A stretch of DNA of 64,000 bases from Lysobacter dokdonensis DS-58 (GTDB lineage: Bacteria; Pseudomonadota; Gammaproteobacteria; Xanthomonadales; Xanthomonadaceae), in assembly GCF_000770795.1 (NCBI RefSeq), contig NZ_JRKJ01000003.1:62001-126000 (forward strand), in the 5' to 3' direction. The notes below the pieces were generated by a model that ran no database searches, had not been told where the DNA came from, and saw nothing but the letters and a program-made list of their open reading frames with translations. This document shows positions 61,983 to 64,000 of this stretch, one piece after another. Made by a program: the position numbers and the translations under genes. Position 1 is the stretch's first letter. The number at the start of each line of letters is the position of its first letter.

Positions 61983-63998
61983 CTACACGGCGCGGGGCCA
62001 GCGTGCGTCGGTCCAGAGCACCAGTCGTTGAACGGCGGTGGCCAAATCGGCCGCCAGGGCGGGGACGGCCGCCTCGTCCTGCCCGCGACCGGCGGTTTCC
62101 AGCGCATCGGCGGCCACACCGAGCTCGCCTGCCCCGATGCTGCGCGCCGCGCCCTTGATCTTGTGCGCCTCGCGCGTCACGCCGGGCAAGTCCCCCGCGG
62201 TGCGCGCGGCCTGCAGGGTCGCCAGGTCCGCGTGCGTGCTGGCGAGGAAGTCGTCGAGCAGCGCGCGCGTTTCGGCAGGATCGCCGTGGACCAGGCCGGA
62301 GAGGACGTGTTCGTCGATCGGCGGCGGACGCTCGGCCTGCGGCAGCATCGCCGCGAGCTCGGCGGCCGGCGCGGGCGCGGCGTCGGTGTGCGGCAGCCAG
62401 CGCACGAGCATCGTCGCCAGCGCCGGAATCGACACGGGTTTGGCGAGGTAGTCGTCCATCCCGGCGGCGAGGCACCGTTCCGCTTCGCCTTTCAAGGCCG
62501 ACGCGGTGAGCGCGACGATCGGCGTATGCGCGCGGTGTTCGCGCGTTTCTTCCTCGCGGATCGCGCGCGCGAGCTGGTAGCCGTCGAGCTTCGGCATGTG
62601 CACGTCGGTGAGCACGAGCGCATAGCGGCCCGAGCGCCAGCGGACCAGGCCCTGCTCGCCATCGTCGGCCGATTCGCTCGCGTAGCCGGCGAGCGCGAGT
62701 TGCCGCGCGATCACGGCGCGGTTGGTCGGATGATCGTCGACGAGCAACACCAGGCTGCGTTCGGCTTCGGCCTGCGCGGTCGTCGGCAATCTGCGCGGCG
62801 CGAGTTTGGCGGTCGAGGGTTGCAGCGGTTGCGCTTCGACCTCCGCCTCCGCCACGCGCGGCACCGTGAAGTCGAACTGCATCGTCGTGCCCCTGCCCGG
62901 CGCGCTGTCCATGCTCACCTGCCCGCCCATCAGCTCGGCGAGCCGACGCGAAATCGCCAGCCCCAGTCCCGTGCCGCCGAACCGCCGCGTGGTCTGGGAG
63001 TCGACTTGCGCGAAGGGTTGGAACAGGCGTGCCTGTTCTTCGGCCGACACGCCGATGCCCGTATCGGTGACGCGGATGCGCAGATGGTCGGCGCCGAGCG
63101 GGCCGGCGTCGGGCGCGGCGGCGCACCACTCGATCGCGGCCTCGACGCGCCCGAAGTCGGTGAACTTGATCGCGTTGGACAGGAAGTTCGCGACGATCTG
63201 CCGCACGCGCAATCCATCGGCGCGATACGCGGGCGCGATACGGTCATCGACCACGCAGGTCAACGCGAGCCCCTTGCTCGACGCCGAACCGGTGAAGTTC
63301 GCCACCGTCATCCGCACCACGCGGCGCAGGTCCACCGCGCTCGGCGACAGTTCCAGCCGCCCGGCCTCGATCTTCGAGAAATCCAGGATGTCGCCGATGA
63401 TCTGCAGCAGCGATTGCGCGGACGACTGGATGACGTTGAGCGCGCGCCGCTGGTCGCCGTCCAGTTGCGTATGCGCGAGGATTTCCACCATGCCCGTGAC
63501 GCCGACCATCGGCGTGCGGATCTCGTGGCTCATCGCGGCGAGGAACGCGCTCTTGGCCAGGTTCGCCTCCTGCGCCCGCATCTCGCTGGCGCGCAGCGCG
63601 CTTTCCAGGCGCTTGCGTTCGGTGAGATCGGTGGCGACCGCGATCAATCCGCCGGGATTGCCCGCTTCGTCCTTGAACGCAGCGAGCGCGAGCACGACCG
63701 GCACGTGGTGGCCGTCGCGATGCACCAATACCGCTTCGTGGGGCGGGCGGTCGAGCTCCGCGAGCAGGTACATCGCGCGCCAATCCGACGGCACGCGCTC
63801 GCCGCGCTGGCGCTGCAGCGCGGCGACGATGCGCTCGACTTCCTCGCCCGGCACGAGCATCGGCGAGTCGTCGACTTCCGGCGGCATGTCGTGGCGCGGC
63901 ACGCGGCCGATCACTTCGCTCGCCTGCCAGCCGAGCAGCTTTTCCGCGAAGGGATTGAACATGATCCAGCGCCCGTGGCCGTCCATCGCAAGGATCGC
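61983..63998 (-). CDS. Hybrid sensor histidine kinase with Hpt domain (5' end beyond window)
   Basis: The C-terminal 670 residues of a large sensor kinase; the start lies past the window. In order: a PAS domain (to about 130 from the visible end), HisKA with the phosphorylated His in SHEIRTPM, an HATPase with DTGIGV, FGGTGLGLAI, a receiver domain with the phospho-acceptor Asp in VLTDVHMPK, and a C-terminal Hpt with AHKIKGAARS. The PAS domain continues upstream in frame (AILAMDG), so more sensing domains may exist. Input and output are unknown. Confidence 0.92.
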   Translation of the reverse strand, partial: AILAMDGHGRWIMFNPFAEKLLGWQASEVIGRVPRHDMPPEVDDSPMLVPGEEVERIVAALQRQRGERVPSDWRAMYLLAELDRPPHEAVLVHRDGHHVPVVLALAAFKDEAGNPGGLIAVATDLTERKRLESALRASEMRAQEANLAKSAFLAAMSHEIRTPMVGVTGMVEILAHTQLDGDQRRALNVIQSSAQSLLQIIGDILDFSKIEAGRLELSPSAVDLRRVVRMTVANFTGSASSKGLALTCVVDDRIAPAYRADGLRVRQIVANFLSNAIKFTDFGRVEAAIEWCAAAPDAGPLGADHLRIRVTDTGIGVSAEEQARLFQPFAQVDSQTTRRFGGTGLGLAISRRLAELMGGQVSMDSAPGRGTTMQFDFTVPRVAEAEVEAQPLQPSTAKLAPRRLPTTAQAEAERSLVLLVDDHPTNRAVIARQLALAGYASESADDGEQGLVRWRSGRYALVLTDVHMPKLDGYQLARAIREEETREHRAHTPIVALTASALKGEAERCLAAGMDDYLAKPVSIPALATMLVRWLPHTDAAPAPAAELAAMLPQAERPPPIDEHVLSGLVHGDPAETRALLDDFLASTHADLATLQAARTAGDLPGVTREAHKIKGAARSIGAGELGVAADALETAGRGQDEAAVPALAADLATAVQRLVLWTDARWPRAV

Positions 63999-64000
63999 GA

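Overview
The window is a gene-dense, GC-rich (roughly two-thirds G+C by eye) bacterial chromosome segment. Gene content points to the Lysobacteraceae (Xanthomonadaceae), Lysobacter-like: an oleABCD olefin locus whose OleA has the length and active-site spacing of the Xanthomonas campestris enzyme, an NHLP-leader peptide with a SagB-type dehydrogenase and a cyclase-TPR protein (a trio I associate with this family), and an otsB-GH15-otsA trehalose operon. No tRNA, rRNA, CRISPR array, insertion sequence or integrase was seen.

Layout. 0-10.7 kb: end of a YdfG-like SDR, polyamine genes speA and speE around an M48 peptidase, PII (glnB), ubiK, comM, a DUF5694 protein, then a small operon ending in an ECF sigma factor whose first gene has an amber stop in its signal sequence. 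10.7-16.3 kb: nrdAB under a cobalamin riboswitch, and a K+/H+ antiporter. 16.3-21.8 kb: a putative RiPP cassette of dehydrogenase, precursor peptide and cyclase-TPR protein, with a cNMP-binding diguanylate cyclase upstream of the cyclase. 21.8-25.9 kb: glyoxylate shunt aceBA with a divergent LysR regulator. 25.9-30 kb: acyltransferase, arfB, truC, ubiB and ubiJ, mostly translationally coupled. 30-34.6 kb: oleABCD. 34.8-39.7 kb: periplasmic M16 peptidase, lipoprotein, SDR, small exported protein, trmL. 39.7-48.8 kb: trehalose synthesis, BON protein, SDR, glycosyltransferase and amylo-alpha-1,6-glucosidase, together a stress and storage-carbohydrate region. 48.8-50 kb: a miniature Rhs-type toxin and immunity candidate. 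50-53 kb: amtB and glnA with a sigma-54 promoter. 53-64 kb: uppP, lipid and hydrolase housekeeping genes, a phospholipase D lipoprotein, YceI, SixA-like phosphatase, ParA-like ATPase and a hybrid histidine kinase cut by the window end.

Connections. speA and speE serve putrescine/spermidine synthesis; ubiK, ubiJ and ubiB serve ubiquinone synthesis; glnB, glnA and amtB serve nitrogen assimilation, but no PII gene sits beside amtB. The B12 riboswitch on nrdAB implies a B12-dependent reductase elsewhere in the genome. The most novel system is the RiPP cassette, where a possibly degenerate nucleotide cyclase lies next to a c-di-GMP synthase with a cyclic-nucleotide sensor. Positions and motifs were read by hand; family names come from memory, not from a search.
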